Source: a virus. From it: 39,131 bases of DNA. Below are positions 9,501-18,682 of the stretch, one piece after another (the first letter of the stretch is position 1; each line of letters starts with the position of its first letter). The stretch spans positions 1 through 39,131 of IMG/VR virus record IMGVR_UViG_3300044630_007080; one strand, written 5' to 3'. The notes beneath the pieces are model-generated. The model ran no database searches. It was not told the DNA's origin and saw only the letters and a program-made list of their open reading frames with translations. The translations under genes and the position numbers were made by a program.

Positions 9501-12500
9501 AGCAGATACACATTACTCTAGAACAAAGACTCGCAGAGATGCAGGCTATATAATCGATGCAGTGATTTATGATTTGACCTACGGCGGAAATGCGCAAAGC
9601 GTATCTGCTGGCCTAGCATATTTTGACGGGGATAACGCAGACAGTACTATCGCAACAGCTCAGCTGCCAGCATCAATCAAATCTGCTACGCTGGGCACTA
9701 TTAGCTTCTTGAAAACAAGAATGCAATCTGTGGCTACTGGTGGATCATTTACTGCATTACAAAATACAATACCTCGATATACTGACACTGTGGGCAGTGC
9801 TGGTGCATCGACTTTAATCGGTAATAACGTAGATGCTATTATAGCAATCATAACATCAGGACCTGGCGCAGTGGGTACAACAGTAACGTTAACTGATCCT
9901 GCAACAACCAATGGGGTGAGTTCTACCACAGCATTAATTTCAGCATATTCAACGCTAAACGCTGCGGCCTCAACTATTCGATCAAATACAATATCGTATA
10001 TCAATGCTACGTATCCAACATTAGTCTACGACACTGCCAAGTGTTCTAGAGATGTAGGTACTATTTTAAAAGCAGTCGGCTACGATTTTATGTTAGGAAA
10101 CACTGCCAGCATCGGTGAGTTTACCAACTACCAATCTTTAAAAGCAGCACACTCATACTTGAGACCTAATGCTGGCGATGTGTATACTCTAGGACAGAAA
10201 ACTGTTACTATTGCAGCGTTAGAATATGCTCGCACACAGGCCATAGCCAACGTTGGAGGTGATGCCACTGCGATCGCAAGAATCAACGTACTGATGGAGT
10301 TGATCAAGAACATCATCTACGGTGCAACAAATGAAGGCGATGTTTGCTCAACAGAACTACGCACTAGAGATTATGCAATTCTACAATTAGAGCGTAATCG
10401 AGCATTTATCGCAGCTGAAGTTAGTGCTTACATTGCAGCAACCTATGCCGGAACCGTCACAGCATCTAATACAACTACCGACATATTTACAATTGGTAGC
10501 ACAAGTTGGATGAAACGAAATGTTGCTATTAAATTTACCGGAACAGTATTTGGCGGCGTAGTTGCTGGAACAACATACTATGTTCAGAATGTTGTTAGTT
10601 CTACAACATTTACTATTGCTGCTACAAGAAACGCCACAACTGCATTTAATTTAACAACTGTAGCAAGCGGTTCAATGTCAGTGGCACTGGTCTATAATCA
10701 GGCATCATGCTTGCGTGATGTCGGTACATATATTGATGCACTAAAGTGGGATTTAAAATACACTTCAAATTATAAATCACGCTATGTAGCTCGTTACTAT
10801 GCAAATGCTGTACTAGGCAGTCAAGAAGAAGACATGTATTATCTACGCGATGGTTGCGGATTACGTGATCAAACTATGGAAGGACTAAACGGCGATTTAC
10901 TGCCGCCAAACAGTTACGGTACAAGCCGTGTATCTGCTGGTGCTTATGCAAGTCTAGACCCGGGCTGGGGCCCAGATGACTTCCGTACATGGATTGTCAG
11001 TCGCTCGCCGTACGTACAAGGACTAACAACATTCGGTAATGCAGCTATTGGTCAAAAGATTGACGGTGCTCTACATAATGGTGGTAACGATTCGATCGTA
11101 TCCAACGACTTTACACAAGTTATCAGTGACGGTATCGGTGCATGGGTAGCAAACAATGGACGTGCAGAACTTGTTTCTGTGTTCACTTATTACTCACACA
11201 TCGGTTATCTATCAACAGAGGGTGGTCGTATTCGTGGTACCAACGGCAACAACTCATACGGAGATTTTGGCTCTGTAGCAGAAGGGTTTGACTCAACCGA
11301 AACTCCTAACACAGGTGTAGTGGATAACAAATTCCAGTTTGTGGCCACAGTGGGCAATGTAACCACAGACGGCGCTGGGTTCCTTGGATTGGAATTTGAG
11401 AATGCAGGCGTCGATTACACTGAAGCAGAATTTACTCTTACAGGTGGTGGAATAAACGCTGCTGCCGAAGCTAACGAAATTCGAGATGATGCTGTTTACC
11501 AAGTTAGATTGCTACAATTAGCAGCAGACGGCAGTGATGGCGAGTATGGAGGACAAGGATATCTTACAAATTCTAACACAGCTCAGGGAGGCGGCGCATC
11601 GTCGATTACTCTAGCAGCCACTGACCCAGAATCCAGCACTGCTTACATTGGTATGAAAGTGGTAATCACTGGCGGAGCAGGTGTTGGACAGTTTGCTATC
11701 ATTAACACATATAATTCTGGTACTAAACTTGCAGGTGTAGTTCAAGAATCCACAGGATCAGCAGGATGGGATCATTTTGTAGCAGGGACTGCAATTGTTA
11801 ATCCTGATGCAAGTTCAACATATACTGTTGAACCAAGAGTGACATTTACCGCTCCCGCATATGCATCAGCGGCAGGCACTGGATTACCAACCGCAGGCAA
11901 CTATACCGCAATTGGGTATGCGCCTGCTGTACAAACGTACCTCGCAGCGGCCACTACTGGTGGTAGCGGTACAGGAGCCACGTTTAATGTAATCAAGAAA
12001 GGTACCAAATATATTGTCACAGTGGCCGCAGGAGGCACTGGATATACAAGATTAGGCGTTCTTACTATTGCGGGTACAAGTCTAGGCGGCGCAAGCACAG
12101 CCAACGATATAACACTAACAATAACTTCGATTAATTCTGTAACCGGAGCAGTTACAGCAGTTGATCACGTAGGGGTAGGCCAAGGCGGGAATTATGTTGC
12201 ACTGTTGTCGGGATCTAGTACCGCAGTAACTTCTATCGGCGGCACTTGGGGCACACAGACATTACCAGTCAGTCGAAACTGGACTGCTCTAGCAGCCGGT
12301 CAAGATTTAACAGCAATTGCAGCTGCTTCACTGGTAGCAAACACTGCTTACAAGATTGTTTCACTGGGTGATTCTGTATTCAGTGCAGTGGGAGCAGAAA
12401 ACAACTTTGTTGGTCAAACATTTATTGCTACAGGAGCTACATCAGGAACTGGTACAGTCGTAGCAATTAATTCTGTAATGGTAGCAATTGCTACAGGTTC

Positions 12501-14190
12501 TAATAGTACTATACGTTCAACCAATGGTGGAATTACGTGGGGTAGCGGAGGAAATCTTCCAAGTTCGACTACATGGGTCAGCGTTGCTTACGGCAACGGA
12601 CGTTGGGTAGCCGTGGCTTCGGGAGGTACTGCGAATGCATATTCCACAGATGGCGGCCAAACATGGGCTTCGGGTGCAGCACTACCAGCAAGTACAACTT
12701 GGACCAGTGTTGCGTATGGCGGTGGAAAATTTGTTGCAGTAGCAAGCGGAGGCACACAGGCTGCAAGCTCAACAGATGGCGGCCTAACATGGGGTTCTAG
12801 AACACTGCCTTCAAGCACAAACTGGAGCAGTGTAGCATTTGGTAATAATAGATTTGTTGCAGTATCTAGTACCAGCGGCACAGCAGCAGCCTACAGCTTA
12901 AACGGTGTTGACTGGACAGCCAGCACTATTACCAGCGCAGCGTATTTGTCTATCACATACGGCCAAGGAACGTTCCTGGCAGTAGGTGCATCAACAACTG
13001 CCGCAAGCAGCCCAGACGGAGTTGTATGGACTTCAAGAACCATCAGCACCAGCGACAGTTCAGGAGTTGCATTTGGTAATGTTAATAGAACTGGAAAATT
13101 TATCACTATCAGTAATACCGGAGCAACTAATGCCAGCGTAATCACTCTTGGGGCAACTGCTCGAGCAAGAGCATCGGTGGCCAACGGTAAGATATTTTCA
13201 GTTAGGGTGTTAGAACCTGGTTCTAGTTATGCATCAGCACCGACGATGACCATTGTTGATCCTAACAATACCTATGAAGCACCGTTTACAGTTAGAACAG
13301 GCGACGGTGTATTAGCCAATCCGACCTTTACTAATCGCGGCACACAGTATGAAACAGCTTCTGCAGAAATTTTGCGAGGCGACGGATATGCTGATAACTT
13401 CCAATCTGGATCGTTTATTGCATGCCGTAGACTGCAATCTAGACCAGTACCTGGCTCAAACGTGGTATTCGGCAATTTACCAGATAGAACTTTCAAACTG
13501 GTTAATGTGATCACGTTCCGAGGCAGTCTCGACGGATCGTACACTGGATTCTTACAGGTCAGTCCAGCACTTACCATCTCAGAAGCTCCGAGTCATTTAG
13601 ATTCTGCTTCTCTAAGATTGCGTTACAGTCAGGTTCGATTAACTGGACACGATTTCTTAGACATTGGTACAGGAAGTTTTGTAGAATCAAACTACCCAGG
13701 TACTCCTCTACAAAATCCAATTCCTGCGAATGAAACAGTAGACAACAACGGCGGACGAGTATTCTTTACAGCCACAGACCAAGACGGTAACTTCCGAGTT
13801 GGTGATTTGTTTGCCATTGAACAGTCCACTGGTATTGCTACATTAAATGCTGATGCATTTAATATTTCAGGGCTACAAGAACTTAATTTAGGCAACGTTA
13901 CACTTGGCGGTGGATCTGCAACAGTTACTGAATTTTCAACAGACCCATTCTTTACTGCAGATTCAGATAACATTGTGCCAACTCAACGAGCAATCAAAGC
14001 ATTTATTGCAAGCCAAATTGGTGGAGGCGGTGCTTCACTGAACGTTAACTCAGTAACTGCTGGTTCTGTGTTTATCAGCAGCAATGTGATAACCACAGTT
14101 ACTGGAACACCAATTACTATGAATGCAACCTTCGAATTCCGCGGCGGAGTTACTGGGTATCCTTTAGCATTCAACTTCTTTTTAAACTAA
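6568..14190 (+). CDS. Giant modular tail-fibre protein (2540 aa), paralogue of the 922 gene
   Basis: This is the largest gene in the window. It has the same order of modules as the 1869-aa protein: seven Trp-rich carbohydrate-binding-like repeats (residues about 12-478), a beta-helix-like start near 528 ([20 protein letters not shown]), and a long fibre block ending [16 protein letters not shown] (about 1562). Propeller-like repeats (about 1875-2165) and a [17 protein letters not shown]-terminal block (about 2395) follow. It differs by having four helical modules with the C-x-RDVG-type signature (near 600, 1000, 1150 and 1385) where the paralogue has one, and by several inserted beta domains (about 313-393, 914-976, 1294-1376, 1911-1967). 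An ACGGAG site precedes the ATG. It probably forms a second long fibre; both fibres may be trimers, which is inference. Confidence 0.85.
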   Translation: MAEFKLGRIRFVWKDEWLNGTVYYVDDVVRNGGKTYICQVGHTSAADFYTDLDYSPTKWNQMTDGQEWRGDWTTGTFYKQNDVVKYGGVVYICNDSHTSAATTASGLEADQSKWDVFAESIDWKSAWTVNTRYKVNDLIKYGGYTYVCNTAHTSAATSTLGLEADQAKWDEFNQGLEYKGTWSGSFVVYKVNDIVKQGAGLWICTAKHESTASFIADSATYWSQFVEGLEFENAWNSGTTYQPGDVVRYGGNQYIAKTNHFNAVPSTSTTNWDLFQEGIAFQSDWVNTTSYKIGEVVRYGGHSYLATADSSAATYSVTAVTASNDRFTIADTTNIVVGMTIRFTGSTFGNVFTTARYYVRTVGTGFITVSATSGGATFNITADASGTMTATVSAEPPNAAYWSRLNAGISWQGLWSDDTEYRIGDAIRFGSNAYICVLAHRSEADDGSTVGAAGGGQANSRPDQDTSGTYWNPLSIGTETSILTTRGDLVYYGGSGPTRLPIGLEGQVLRAGADDPEWVTLGATDQVYYVAPHGVDAPAPIQGKSLDKPFKTIRYACEQVEKGPRNPNAQRLLEMNRVFIQREVGAWIDYQVTNAGGAGIWNAFDYDEAKCERDVGFIVDRLQWDIGHGGNLKIRAAAQSLLGLLSEGPFSTEEEDAPYATLSSEREQGIAAYNYMLTVVDAVLDNRAPTVVYQTLALDSAAIADQFIDTDVVAETGVMTDITALVTIITDALANPTQTGTLPTIPTRYVPFTLISVATGRYRETLPIIVPAYTCVQGDELRSTNTGPAGSQVDISDSYYSIDTFNRVESIVGSIVTGATVTPTSGNTETQSQEWPFATAAETTAVTDLVEVMKQQADHRLSTMHVATLTDPVGYNVGYLAGYGDARKLIKENKRFLQEEVVSYINTTYSQLEVVGSISGNTLTVSSVVSGVVTVNSVIRGQNIVTGTVIDEQISGTTGGAGTYRVNTIQTVASTTIKADTHYSRTKTRRDAGYIIDAVIYDLTYGGNAQSVSAGLAYFDGDNADSTIATAQLPASIKSATLGTISFLKTRMQSVATGGSFTALQNTIPRYTDTVGSAGASTLIGNNVDAIIAIITSGPGAVGTTVTLTDPATTNGVSSTTALISAYSTLNAAASTIRSNTISYINATYPTLVYDTAKCSRDVGTILKAVGYDFMLGNTASIGEFTNYQSLKAAHSYLRPNAGDVYTLGQKTVTIAALEYARTQAIANVGGDATAIARINVLMELIKNIIYGATNEGDVCSTELRTRDYAILQLERNRAFIAAEVSAYIAATYAGTVTASNTTTDIFTIGSTSWMKRNVAIKFTGTVFGGVVAGTTYYVQNVVSSTTFTIAATRNATTAFNLTTVASGSMSVALVYNQASCLRDVGTYIDALKWDLKYTSNYKSRYVARYYANAVLGSQEEDMYYLRDGCGLRDQTMEGLNGDLLPPNSYGTSRVSAGAYASLDPGWGPDDFRTWIVSRSPYVQGLTTFGNAAIGQKIDGALHNGGNDSIVSNDFTQVISDGIGAWVANNGRAELVSVFTYYSHIGYLSTEGGRIRGTNGNNSYGDFGSVAEGFDSTETPNTGVVDNKFQFVATVGNVTTDGAGFLGLEFENAGVDYTEAEFTLTGGGINAAAEANEIRDDAVYQVRLLQLAADGSDGEYGGQGYLTNSNTAQGGGASSITLAATDPESSTAYIGMKVVITGGAGVGQFAIINTYNSGTKLAGVVQESTGSAGWDHFVAGTAIVNPDASSTYTVEPRVTFTAPAYASAAGTGLPTAGNYTAIGYAPAVQTYLAAATTGGSGTGATFNVIKKGTKYIVTVAAGGTGYTRLGVLTIAGTSLGGASTANDITLTITSINSVTGAVTAVDHVGVGQGGNYVALLSGSSTAVTSIGGTWGTQTLPVSRNWTALAAGQDLTAIAAASLVANTAYKIVSLGDSVFSAVGAENNFVGQTFIATGATSGTGTVVAINSVMVAIATGSNSTIRSTNGGITWGSGGNLPSSTTWVSVAYGNGRWVAVASGGTANAYSTDGGQTWASGAALPASTTWTSVAYGGGKFVAVASGGTQAASSTDGGLTWGSRTLPSSTNWSSVAFGNNRFVAVSSTSGTAAAYSLNGVDWTASTITSAAYLSITYGQGTFLAVGASTTAASSPDGVVWTSRTISTSDSSGVAFGNVNRTGKFITISNTGATNASVITLGATARARASVANGKIFSVRVLEPGSSYASAPTMTIVDPNNTYEAPFTVRTGDGVLANPTFTNRGTQYETASAEILRGDGYADNFQSGSFIACRRLQSRPVPGSNVVFGNLPDRTFKLVNVITFRGSLDGSYTGFLQVSPALTISEAPSHLDSASLRLRYSQVRLTGHDFLDIGTGSFVESNYPGTPLQNPIPANETVDNNGGRVFFTATDQDGNFRVGDLFAIEQSTGIATLNADAFNISGLQELNLGNVTLGGGSATVTEFSTDPFFTADSDNIVPTQRAIKAFIASQIGGGGASLNVNSVTAGSVFISSNVITTVTGTPITMNATFEFRGGVTGYPLAFNFFLN
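6601..8001 (+). repeat. Seven Trp-rich carbohydrate-binding-like repeats, one interrupted
   Basis: These are the same repeat type as in the first giant fibre: W, about ten residues, Y, then D-x-V, YGG, Y-x-C and H-T-S, closing with a W. Repeats 2 and 3 are the most alike (both contain GLEADQ-KW). The sixth repeat is interrupted after its GG-Y core by an inserted beta domain of about 80 residues. Confidence 0.75.
12193..13068 (+). repeat. Propeller-like (BNR/Asp-box-like) repeats in the second giant fibre
   Basis: Repeats of about 40 codons carry S-V-A-Y-G-x-G-x-(F/W)-V-A-V-A and S-T-D-G-G-x-T-W signatures. The units starting near 12570, 12700 and 12825 are the closest to each other. The first unit is split by an inserted domain of about 55 residues (about 12301-12470). 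The pattern suggests a beta-propeller-like or solenoid sugar-facing region. Confidence 0.65.
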
Positions 14191-14210
14191 ATACAACGGA
14201 GAAATAAATT

Positions 14211-14531
14211 ATGGCAACAGGAAGATTAGGAACAGCAGATCTAGCAGCAGCAACAAATACTACATTGTATACCGTGCCTGTTGATACGTTTGCAGTAGTA
14301 ACAGTTAGTATATGTAATCGCGGCGCATCACCGTGTACCGTTCAACTTGCAATATGCGATACTGCAACACCAGGAGGAGACGAATATCTAGAATTTGACA
14401 CATCGTTGTCAGCAAAAGGTGTTTTAGAGCGCACTGGTGTTGTAATAGATGCAGGTAAATTGCTGGTGGTAAGATCCAGTGCTACAAGCGTAAATGCTGT
14501 GGTCTACGGTATCGAAACAACTACAGCTTAA
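14211..14531 (+). CDS. Small beta-rich virion protein
   Basis: This 106-residue protein is composed of short beta-strand-like stretches, with two Cys in the central part (CNRGASPC region and a later C) and no catalytic signature. The start is supported by an ACGGAG ribosome binding site about 12 bases upstream. It lies between the second giant fibre and the S74-type fibre gene and is likely co-transcribed with both. It resembles the 110-aa protein at 201 in size, composition and location beside a giant fibre. It may act as a fibre connector or decoration protein; this is inferred from context only. Confidence 0.7.
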   Translation: MATGRLGTADLAAATNTTLYTVPVDTFAVVTVSICNRGASPCTVQLAICDTATPGGDEYLEFDTSLSAKGVLERTGVVIDAGKLLVVRSSATSVNAVVYGIETTTA

Positions 14532-14546
14532 TAAAAGGACGAGATC

Positions 14547-15308
14547 ATGGCAAGAAAAGTATCAGGCGGACTAACAGGATCACCTAGCGTAGGAGCACTT
14601 AACATAGCTCCGACGGCTGTGGTTACCGCCGCAGACGATCAAAATATTACTCTAAGTCCCGCAGGAACTGGAATGCTAATGATAACTGCTAATGCGCAAT
14701 TACAAGCACAGGCAGATTTGAGATGGGCAGATGCTGACAGTACAAATTGGGTGGCTTTTCAAGCCCCAGCTACTATCACTTCAAACATAACATGGACTCT
14801 ACCTGCTACTGATGGAACTACAGGTCAGTTTTTATCGACAAACGCATCAGGAACACTAAGTTGGGCCAGTGGCAGTTTGAGTTTAACTGATCAAACAGCA
14901 TCAGCGTCCACACATTATCCGTTGATTACTACGGCATCTAGCGGCACAGTAACATCGGCTAATGTAAGTTCGACAAAATTTACATTCCAGCCAAGCACTG
15001 GAACACTCAGTTCAACAATTTTTACTGAAACATCCAGCATTGCTTTAAAAGAAAATTTTACTCCAATTGACGATGCTCTAGAAAAAATACTTCAGCTGAC
15101 TGCTTGGATTTATGATCGTAAAGACGGTTCTCAGAAACAAGAAGCTGGCCTAGTTGTTGAACAGGTATATCCAATTATTCCAAACGTTGTTACATTAGAT
15201 GAAAATGGAAAACCTTCAAGTATCAATTATTCTCGATTCTCAGCATATTTGATCGAAGCGATCAAATCATTAAAAATTGAGATTGACGAGATCAAGGGTG
15301 TAAAATAA
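14547..15308 (+). CDS. Tail fibre protein with S74-type intramolecular chaperone domain
   Basis: The 253-aa product has a beta-rich fibre-like N-terminal part (residues 1-160) with a TNASGTLSWASG element. Its C-terminal domain (about 162-253) matches the pattern of the Peptidase_S74 intramolecular chaperone: S-S-x-x-LKENF, then an LEKI-LQL segment, a short AGLVVEQV element, a Pro-rich PIIPNVV, and a final INYSRFSAYLIEAIKSLK helix ending in a coiled coil. In this family the domain trimerises the fibre and then cuts itself off using a Ser-Lys pair. Ser163 and Lys168 have the expected five-residue spacing, but the usual Asp after Ser is Ser164. The start has AGGACGAG upstream. The gene is followed after one base by the first glycine-rich adhesin gene. 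Confidence 0.85.
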   Translation: MARKVSGGLTGSPSVGALNIAPTAVVTAADDQNITLSPAGTGMLMITANAQLQAQADLRWADADSTNWVAFQAPATITSNITWTLPATDGTTGQFLSTNASGTLSWASGSLSLTDQTASASTHYPLITTASSGTVTSANVSSTKFTFQPSTGTLSSTIFTETSSIALKENFTPIDDALEKILQLTAWIYDRKDGSQKQEAGLVVEQVYPIIPNVVTLDENGKPSSINYSRFSAYLIEAIKSLKIEIDEIKGVK

Positions 15309-15309
15309 T

Positions 15310-16371
15310 ATGGCAAACCTCCAAGCAAGTTCGTTTACCGATCTTACTTTACCGAGTGGCACCACTGCGCAACGTCCAGCAAGTCCGACGCTTGGAATGG
15401 TCCGTTATAATACCACTATTAGTTTATTAGAGTACTACGACGGAACTAATTGGAGACCAGTAACTGGGTACAGTGCTGGAACGATCGGCAGCGGCGGAAC
15501 AATTACCAAAGTCAACAACAACATTGTTCATACATTCACAACAGTCGGTAGCGCAACCTTTACACCTTCGTTTACTGGATACGTACAAGTATTAGTAGTC
15601 GCTGGCGGAGCAGGCCCAGGCGGCGGCTGGGGTGGCGGCGGCGGTGGCGGTGGCATGCTATTCAATCGTGCATTCCCTGTTAGCGCCGGAACAGCATATC
15701 CGCTAACTGTCGGAAATGGCGGAGCGAGGGGAACTCAAGCAAATGGCGGCAACAGCGCATTCAGTACAATTACGGCTAATGGTGGTGGCCATGCGGGAAC
15801 TTGGGATCAACAAACTCCCGGTAATCCAGGAGGAAGCGGCGGTGGCGGCGCAAACACATCTATTGACAGTAGCCGACTGCGAGTGTTTGGTGGCTTAGGC
15901 ATTACTGGACAGGGATTTCCCGGCGGCTCAGGAGTACGTTTCAACGATGACAGCGAAAATACACACAATGGTGGCGGTGGCGGTGGTGCGGGTGGCCCAG
16001 GATGGGCGAGTCAAGACGAAAATCAACAACAGGCCACACATGGAGGCCCAGGAGCTGCCAGTGATATTCTAGGCGATATATTGTACTGGGGTGGAGGCGG
16101 AGCCAGCGGACCGCATATCTGCGACGGAGGTGGCGGCGACGGTGGTGTTGGAGGAGGTGGCGGTGGAGCTGCTCACTATGTTCCGGGATTTCCTCGAGTT
16201 GGAAACGGCCACGGTGGTGGACAGGCACTAAACAAAGGACAACCAGCAACTAATAACGACGGTCATGCTAGATACGGCGGCGATGGTGGTGCTAATACCG
16301 GAGGTGGTGGTGGCAACGGCGGATCAACACACGGTGGTGGTGGTTCTGGTATAGTTGTGGTAAGATATTAA
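15310..16371 (+). CDS. Glycine-rich tail adhesin-like protein 1
   Basis: The product has 353 aa. Residues about 17-58 form the QRP, LGMVRYN, LEYYDGTNW, VTG attachment module shared with the neighbouring paralogues and with the partial gene at 2-193. A short beta segment with VHTFTTVGSATFTPSFTG follows. From about residue 96 the protein is extremely glycine-rich, with runs of up to eight Gly, and it ends in GSGIVVVRY. It resembles the Pfam-type glycine-rich phage fibre domain, and the composition is compatible with a polyglycine-II sandwich like that known for T-even tip adhesins. It is the first of three tandem paralogues (16386 and 17537 follow with 14-base gaps). A receptor-binding tip role is inferred. 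Confidence 0.8.
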   Translation: MANLQASSFTDLTLPSGTTAQRPASPTLGMVRYNTTISLLEYYDGTNWRPVTGYSAGTIGSGGTITKVNNNIVHTFTTVGSATFTPSFTGYVQVLVVAGGAGPGGGWGGGGGGGGMLFNRAFPVSAGTAYPLTVGNGGARGTQANGGNSAFSTITANGGGHAGTWDQQTPGNPGGSGGGGANTSIDSSRLRVFGGLGITGQGFPGGSGVRFNDDSENTHNGGGGGGAGGPGWASQDENQQQATHGGPGAASDILGDILYWGGGGASGPHICDGGGGDGGVGGGGGGAAHYVPGFPRVGNGHGGGQALNKGQPATNNDGHARYGGDGGANTGGGGGNGGSTHGGGGSGIVVVRY

Positions 16372-16385
16372 AGAGAAGAATATAA

Positions 16386-17522
16386 ATGGCAACGTTTCTA
16401 AATACAACAATTAATGATACTGGATTTATTACTATCCCGGGAGGCAATACAGCCCAACGGCCTAGTCCTACTCCTGGAATGATTCGACTTAATAATACTA
16501 ACAATTTATTAGAATTCTATGATGCAACAGGTTGGAGACCGATTACTGGAGTCAGCAAAGGATCTATAGGAACTGGCGGAAATCAAATTTTGTATGCTGG
16601 ATCAAATATCGGTCGAGCTCAGGGCGTTGTTCATATGTTTACCGCAGTTGGTAATCAAACATTTACTCCTGCATTTTCCGGAACAGTTGAAGTTCTAGTA
16701 ATCGGAGGTGGAGCATCGGGTGGAGGTCACCTTGGAGGTGGCGGCGCTGGCGGCGGTATGATCTACAACAGAGCATTTCCGGTCAGCTCAGGAACCAATT
16801 ATTCTATAACAGTAGGTAATGGGGGCGCAGCTAACACATACGGACAAAGTCCTCCATCTTATACTGGAGGCAATAGTGTGTTTTCTACTATCACTGCCAA
16901 CGGTGGTGGCGGTGGTGGAAGTTGGGACGGCGCAGCAGCGGCCTCTGGAGGGTCAGGCGGCGGTGGAACTACCAGTAGTCAAGGGTCAGGATCCAACAAT
17001 CACACTGGTCCTAACGACAGTCGAAACACCTGTATGGGCGGTAGAGGAATTTCTGGACAAGGGTTTCCAGGTGGTTCGGGCATTAGATTTAACCGTCAAA
17101 CTGACAACAGTCATAAAGCTGGTGGCGGTGGCGGTGCAGGCGGCCCAGGATTTAGTTCCGAAGACGACTGCCACGAAGGACGTATGGGAGAAGGCGGCCC
17201 CGGAGCAGCCAATGACATTCTAGGTTATACCCTATATTGGGCAGGCGGCGGCGGTGGTGCCTGCCACCAAGGAAACACCACTGTTGGGTCAAGTGGCGGT
17301 ATCGGTGGTGGCGGTGGCGGAACTATGAATCATGGCGGGCCACGCCACCCAACTTCGGCTGTTAGTAGCAGTGGTGGCGGCCAAGCATTAAACAGTGGCG
17401 GTGGTGTTACTACCAGCGGATATGAAGGCGGAACAGCCGGCGAAAATACCGGCGGTGGTTCAGGTGGCGCATACGGTTCTGCAAAAATTGGCGGTACTGG
17501 CATTGTGATCGTTAGATATTAA
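16386..17522 (+). CDS. Glycine-rich tail adhesin-like protein 2
   Basis: The product has 378 aa. Its architecture matches the preceding gene: an N-terminal TAQRPSPTPGMIRLN, LEFYDATGW, PITG module, a beta segment with VHMFTAVGNQTFTPAFSG, then a glycine-rich body ending GTGIVIVRY. The blocks GQGFPGGSGIRFN and GGGGGAGGPGF align with the other two paralogues, whereas the segments between glycine blocks differ in length and sequence. The start is preceded by AGAGAAG. As with its neighbours, a receptor-binding role is likely but not shown, and no catalytic motif is visible. Confidence 0.8.
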   Translation: MATFLNTTINDTGFITIPGGNTAQRPSPTPGMIRLNNTNNLLEFYDATGWRPITGVSKGSIGTGGNQILYAGSNIGRAQGVVHMFTAVGNQTFTPAFSGTVEVLVIGGGASGGGHLGGGGAGGGMIYNRAFPVSSGTNYSITVGNGGAANTYGQSPPSYTGGNSVFSTITANGGGGGGSWDGAAAASGGSGGGGTTSSQGSGSNNHTGPNDSRNTCMGGRGISGQGFPGGSGIRFNRQTDNSHKAGGGGGAGGPGFSSEDDCHEGRMGEGGPGAANDILGYTLYWAGGGGGACHQGNTTVGSSGGIGGGGGGTMNHGGPRHPTSAVSSSGGGQALNSGGGVTTSGYEGGTAGENTGGGSGGAYGSAKIGGTGIVIVRY

Positions 17523-17536
17523 GAGAATATACAAAT

Positions 17537-18682
17537 ATGGCAACGTTAAAAAATACTATAATCAATGCAACATCAGCATTAACAGGGCCGACTAACGCTA
17601 CCAGTACAGCTATCGGAACTGGAAAAATTCGATACAACACTACTAACAGCCAGAACACTTTAGAATTTTATGACGGAACTGCTTGGCGCCCAGTTACAGG
17701 ATACAGTCAAGGAACAGTAGGTACGGGTGGTCAGACTATTTCATACGTGTTGGGAAATATTGTGCATCTGTTTACCACAGTGGGCGGTCACACATTTACA
17801 CCGGCTCATACAGGAACTGTGCAGGTTTTAGTAGTAGGCGGCGGTGCCGCCAGCGGATATGATTGGGCAGGTGGTGGCGGTGGTGGTGGAGTTATTGTTA
17901 ACCGCAGTTTTCCTGTTAGTGCCGGAACCGGATATACTGTAACAGTCGGTGATGGATCAAAACAATACGACGGTGGGGGCTCGCCATCAGGTCCCACAGT
18001 GTCTGCAGCAAACGGCGGAAGCTCAGTATTTTCAACTATTACTGCGTCCGGCGGCGGCGGCGGCGGATCGTGGCAACCTAGTTCTCCAGCATCTATGGAT
18101 AACGGAAGAACTGGTGGACGAACCGGCGCATCCGGCGGCGGCGGTTCTAATACCGGTGACGGTGTTGATAGTCGTCAGCGCAACTATGGTGGCAGCGGAA
18201 TTGATGGTCAAGGATATCCAGGTGGGTCGGGAGTACGATTTAACGTAGACACCGAGAACACTCACCAAGGCGGAGCGGGAGGCGGAGCGGGAGGCCCCGG
18301 CGCAAGTGCTCCTGACGGTCGTCAGCGTTATCGCTCATCATTTAGGGGTGATCAAATCGCCGGAGGTCCCGGCCGCGCAACAGATATACTAGGAGGCACG
18401 CTATACTTTGGTGGCGGTGGTGCAGGCGGCGGACATTTAGGCTGGAACGTTAATGGTGCAGCTGGCGGTATCGGCGGTGGTGGGGGTGGTAGTTTCCACC
18501 ATAGCGGACCCTACGGCGGTGATAGAAAATTTGGCCAAGGCGGAGGCCAGTCATTAAACAATGGCACTGATGGATTTGCCACAGCACGTGGCGGCGAAGG
18601 CGGAGCTAATACCGGAGGCGGTGGCGGAGGTGGCCAACACGGTCGTAATGGCGGATCCGGAGTAGTTATTATTAAGTATTAA
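17537..18682 (+). CDS. Glycine-rich tail adhesin-like protein 3
   Basis: This 381-aa product is the last of the three tandem paralogues. The N-terminal module is slightly diverged (the QRP is missing; GTGKIRYNTT, LEFYDGTAW, PVTG kept). The beta segment VHLFTTVGGHTFTPAHTG and the glycine-rich body are retained, ending in GSGVVIIKY. The block GQGYPGGSGVRFN is shared with the others. The stop TAA (18680-18682) overlaps the stop of the convergent halogenase gene on the other strand, within a shared TTAA. This gene closes the plus-strand fibre module; everything to the right up to 33931 is enzyme genes. Confidence 0.8.
   Translation: MATLKNTIINATSALTGPTNATSTAIGTGKIRYNTTNSQNTLEFYDGTAWRPVTGYSQGTVGTGGQTISYVLGNIVHLFTTVGGHTFTPAHTGTVQVLVVGGGAASGYDWAGGGGGGGVIVNRSFPVSAGTGYTVTVGDGSKQYDGGGSPSGPTVSAANGGSSVFSTITASGGGGGGSWQPSSPASMDNGRTGGRTGASGGGGSNTGDGVDSRQRNYGGSGIDGQGYPGGSGVRFNVDTENTHQGGAGGGAGGPGASAPDGRQRYRSSFRGDQIAGGPGRATDILGGTLYFGGGGAGGGHLGWNVNGAAGGIGGGGGGSFHHSGPYGGDRKFGQGGGQSLNNGTDGFATARGGEGGANTGGGGGGGQHGRNGGSGVVIIKY

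Noticed and set aside
12541-12880. Possible CRISPR-like regular repeats
   Set aside because: The spacing is about 120 bp and the repeats are protein-coding, diverged at third positions, with no unique short spacers.
12588-12881. Minus-strand frames over the propeller repeats of the second giant fibre
   Set aside because: They repeat with the same period as the sense repeats and come from the repeat structure, not from a gene.
15941-16249. Minus-strand His/Arg-rich frame in a glycine-rich gene
   Set aside because: It is the antisense reading of GGT/GGC-rich codons; the composition alone explains it.
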